From the NCBI RefSeq assembly GCF_019443285.1, contig NZ_CP080327.1, positions 992,001 through 1,056,000 on the forward strand: 64,000 nt of DNA. Direction: 5' to 3'. Shown piece by piece: positions 61,751 to 64,000 of the stretch; the stretch's first letter is position 1, and each line of letters starts with the position of its first letter. The stretch is from Aquisediminimonas profunda (lineage in GTDB: Bacteria > Pseudomonadota > Alphaproteobacteria > Sphingomonadales > Sphingomonadaceae). The notes under the pieces were generated by a model. The model did not search any database. It was given only the letters and a program-made list of their open reading frames with translations, and was not told the DNA's origin. Made by a program: the position numbers and the translations under genes.

Positions 61751-61925
61751 ACCCTCCTCCGGGCAGGCCACCAAGTCCGCGCCTGCGCCACTTTCCGCCC
61801 GCGACGAGCCTCTATAAGGAAGGGTGTGATTTTGCGGGTGCGATCTATGTTTCGTATCGGGCCTCTTGCCGCTTTCCCTTGAAACTCAGTTGATCAAGTC
61901 GCCGGGCCTGCTAGTCATCATAATC

Positions 61926-62939
61926 ATGCGCGCAGCCTTTCCCTTTTCAGCGATCGTCGGTCAGGATGACATGAAGCTCGCCCTGCTGATCGCTGCGGTT
62001 GATCGCTCGATTGGCGGCGTGATGGTCTTCGGGGATCGCGGCACGGGCAAGTCGACGGCAGCGCGCGCATTGGCGGCGTTGCTTCCGGCCATCAAGGTGA
62101 AGGCCGGTTGTCGCTATAATTGCGACCCCCAGAGCACGATGCCTTGCCCGGGAGGCTGCACTCCAACAGGCATGAAAACTGCCAGTATGCCAGTGCCCTT
62201 TGTCGACCTGCCGCTCGGCGCGACCGAAGATCGCGTGACGGGGGCTCTCGACATTGAGCGCGCCCTGACCCGCGGCGAAAAGGCTTTTGAACCCGGACTC
62301 CTTGCGCGGGCCCATCGGGGCTTTCTCTACATCGACGAGGTCAACCTGCTTGAGGATCATATCGTCGATCTTTTGCTCGATGTGGCGACGTCCGGGGAGA
62401 ATCTGGTTGAGCGCGAAGGTTTGAGCGTGCGCCACGCCGCCCGGTTTGTGCTGGTCGGCAGCGGCAATCCCGAAGAGGGAGAATTGCGGCCGCAGTTGCT
62501 CGATCGGTTCGGATTGTCGGTCGAGGTGCGCACGCCGTCAAATCTGGAAGACCGGGTCGAAGTGATCCGGCGTGTCGATGCGTTCGGGCGCGATCCTGCC
62601 GCATTTATCGCGCAATGGCAGGAGTCCGAAGTTGCGACACGCAAATCGATCGATCGCGCGCGAAAGGCGCTCGACAAGGTTGACGTTCCGGACGCCACGC
62701 TTGAGGCCGCATCGCGCCTGTGTATGGCGCTTGGCACAGATGGGCTTCGCGGCGAATTGACGCTGATGCGCGCGGCGCGGGCCGTGGCAGCCCTCGAACG
62801 CCGGAAATCGGCGTCGATCAAGCATCTTGCACGGGTCGCGCCCATGGCCTTGCGTCACAGGCTCCGTCGCAATCCCCTCGATGACACGGGCTCAACCGTG
62901 CGCGTCGAGCGCGCCGTGGATGACGTGCTCGGACAATGA
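61926..62939 (+). CDS. bchI: Magnesium chelatase subunit I
   Basis: AAA+ ATPase subunit that, with BchD and BchH, inserts Mg2+ into protoporphyrin IX, the first committed step to bacteriochlorophyll. It has 337 residues with the Walker A GDRGTGKS (36-43), the I-subunit insertion including KAGCRYNCDP and PCPGGCTPTG, Walker B GFLYIDEVNLL and LVGSGNPEEGELRPQLLDRF, where the final part contains the sensor residues. I use the ATG at 61926 (FPFSAIVGQDDMKLA soon after); a start at 61866 is less conserved. Overlaps bchD. Confidence 0.94.
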   Translation: MRAAFPFSAIVGQDDMKLALLIAAVDRSIGGVMVFGDRGTGKSTAARALAALLPAIKVKAGCRYNCDPQSTMPCPGGCTPTGMKTASMPVPFVDLPLGATEDRVTGALDIERALTRGEKAFEPGLLARAHRGFLYIDEVNLLEDHIVDLLLDVATSGENLVEREGLSVRHAARFVLVGSGNPEEGELRPQLLDRFGLSVEVRTPSNLEDRVEVIRRVDAFGRDPAAFIAQWQESEVATRKSIDRARKALDKVDVPDATLEAASRLCMALGTDGLRGELTLMRAARAVAALERRKSASIKHLARVAPMALRHRLRRNPLDDTGSTVRVERAVDDVLGQ

Positions 62940-64000
62940 CGGAAGCGGGAACCGCGCGCTGGACCGAAGCGTTGCTTGTTGCCCGCCTTTTTTCCCAAGA
63001 CCCGGCCGGATTAGGCGGCGTGGTTGTCCGTGCCTGTGCGGGGCCTGTGCGCGATGCCTGGCTTGCCGCGCTTCAGGCCATGTTGCCGGAAAGATGCGCC
63101 ATTCGAAAGATGCCGGTCGGCATTTCGGATGAGCGCCTGCTCGGCGGCCTGGACCTGACTGCGACGCTTGCCGCCGGGGCACCCGTTGTCCGGCCCGGCC
63201 TTTTGGCAGAGGCTGACGGCGGCATCATTCTTGTGCCGATGGCAGAGCGACTGGCCGAAGCTGCGGCCCATTTATGCGCGGTGCTCGACCTGGGCGAAGT
63301 GCGTCTGGAACGCGACGGCCTTGCCCTCAAGTCTCCGGCGCGGGTCGGGGTCGTGCTGTTCGACGAAGGCGCGGGGGAGGCAGAGCAGGCTCCCGCAGCT
63401 CTGGTTGAGCGCTGCGCCTTTCAGATCGACCTCGGGGAGATTTCGCTGCACGACATTGATGGAGCAGCGCATCCGGAGATCGCGACGGACTTGCCTGCCG
63501 AGGCGAGTCTGACTGACGAGCAATTGGCGATCATCTGCGCCACTGCAGTGGCGTTTGGTGTCGACTCACTTCGTGCCCCCATTCTCTGTGCGCGCGCTGC
63601 CAAGCTGCTGGCCCGGCTCAATGGGCGCTGTGTGACGCAGGACGAAGAGATTGCAGCGGCGGCGCGCCTGATCTTGTCCCCCCGCGCAACGCTGATTCCG
63701 GCGGACCCGGCACAGCAACCAGAGGAGACGCCCGAACAGTCTCCGGCCAGTTCACCCGAAGGCGATGGCGGGGAGGAGACTCAAAAGAGCGGGGCTCTGG
63801 CGGACGTCGTGCTCGAGGCGGTTCAGGCAGCGCTGCCGCCCGCCTTGCTGGAGCAGATGGGAAATGAGAAAGCGCGAACCAAAGCCTCCCGCGGGCATGG
63901 GAGCGGTGCGCTGCGCAAATCGCTGATGCGCGGGAGGCCGGCCGGCGCACGGCGCGGCGATCCGGGGGGGCACGCGCGCTTGCACCTTGTGGAAACTCTG
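62936..64000 (+). CDS. bchD: Magnesium chelatase subunit D (3' end outside window)
   Basis: 355 codons of the second Mg-chelatase subunit, running off the right edge. The ATG overlaps the bchI stop by four bases (ATGA). The N-terminal half is a degenerate AAA+ domain without a Walker A motif (starting MTEAGTARWTEALLVARLFS); residues 257-285 are a Pro/Glu/Ser-rich linker, as in BchD; the downstream integrin I (VWA) domain is missing because of the window edge. Confidence 0.92.
   Translation, partial: MTEAGTARWTEALLVARLFSQDPAGLGGVVVRACAGPVRDAWLAALQAMLPERCAIRKMPVGISDERLLGGLDLTATLAAGAPVVRPGLLAEADGGIILVPMAERLAEAAAHLCAVLDLGEVRLERDGLALKSPARVGVVLFDEGAGEAEQAPAALVERCAFQIDLGEISLHDIDGAAHPEIATDLPAEASLTDEQLAIICATAVAFGVDSLRAPILCARAAKLLARLNGRCVTQDEEIAAAARLILSPRATLIPADPAQQPEETPEQSPASSPEGDGGEETQKSGALADVVLEAVQAALPPALLEQMGNEKARTKASRGHGSGALRKSLMRGRPAGARRGDPGGHARLHLVETL

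Noticed and set aside
61378-61774. Open frames across the tRNA-Leu intron that could be a homing endonuclease
   Set aside because: The frames are short, cover tRNA exons and intron core on both strands and lack LAGLIDADG, GIY-YIG or HNH motifs.

Overview
The window reads as chromosomal DNA of an alphaproteobacterium of the Sphingomonadales. The support is high GC, sphingomonad-style ribosomal and housekeeping proteins, Coq4, a FYDLN_acid protein, RcdA, a TonB-dependent receptor, and a palindrome whose arms match a dispersed sphingomonad repeat. The 3' edge carries bchI and the start of bchD (magnesium chelatase), so the organism is probably a bacteriochlorophyll-making aerobic anoxygenic phototroph. 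I see no rRNA operon, prophage, transposase or CRISPR array.

Layout: 1-5.7 kb is the end of the S10/spc ribosomal operon (rplE to secY and adk). It stops after adk instead of continuing to rpsM-rpsK-rpoA-rplQ. 5.8-16.7 kb holds two DUF465 genes, rcdA, an orphan [2Fe-2S] subunit, an RcnB-like protein, an amidohydrolase coupled to a prolyl hydroxylase, purL, coq4, a dipeptidase and a beta-lactamase-like lipoprotein. 16.7-27.1 kb has polA plus a flippase, then a reverse-strand block rsmB, rpe, heparinase, purH and GST. 27.2-31.3 kb has a duplicated unknown protein and an ECF sigma/anti-sigma locus. 31.5-34.9 kb is tRNA-Trp, secE, nusG, rplK, rplA, rplJ and rplL, without rpoBC after it.

35-48.5 kb is metabolic: a secreted methyltransferase, CsaA, ggt plus GNAT, a TonB receptor with a Rieske oxygenase, amt and glnK behind a sigma-54 promoter, a thiolase plus acyl-CoA dehydrogenase, and a ROK kinase. 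48.7-55.9 kb is accessory: a SOUL protein, a DUF885-like protein and a four-gene form II CO-dehydrogenase-like cluster (coxSLMG), with base composition that looks lower in GC. 56.1-61.4 kb returns to core genes (tRNA-Ala, FYDLN_acid, aroA, cmk, rpsA, ihfB). It is followed by a tRNA-Leu(UAA) gene split by a group I intron, then bchID.

The two observations I rate highest are the tRNA-Leu(UAA) group I intron of 230 nt (61470-61699) and a shared promoter motif, CGAAGG-N16-CGT(T/A). The motif lies at identical spacing before the ECF sigma gene, the divergent outer-membrane protein gene and a secreted protein gene, which points to a small self-regulated envelope regulon.
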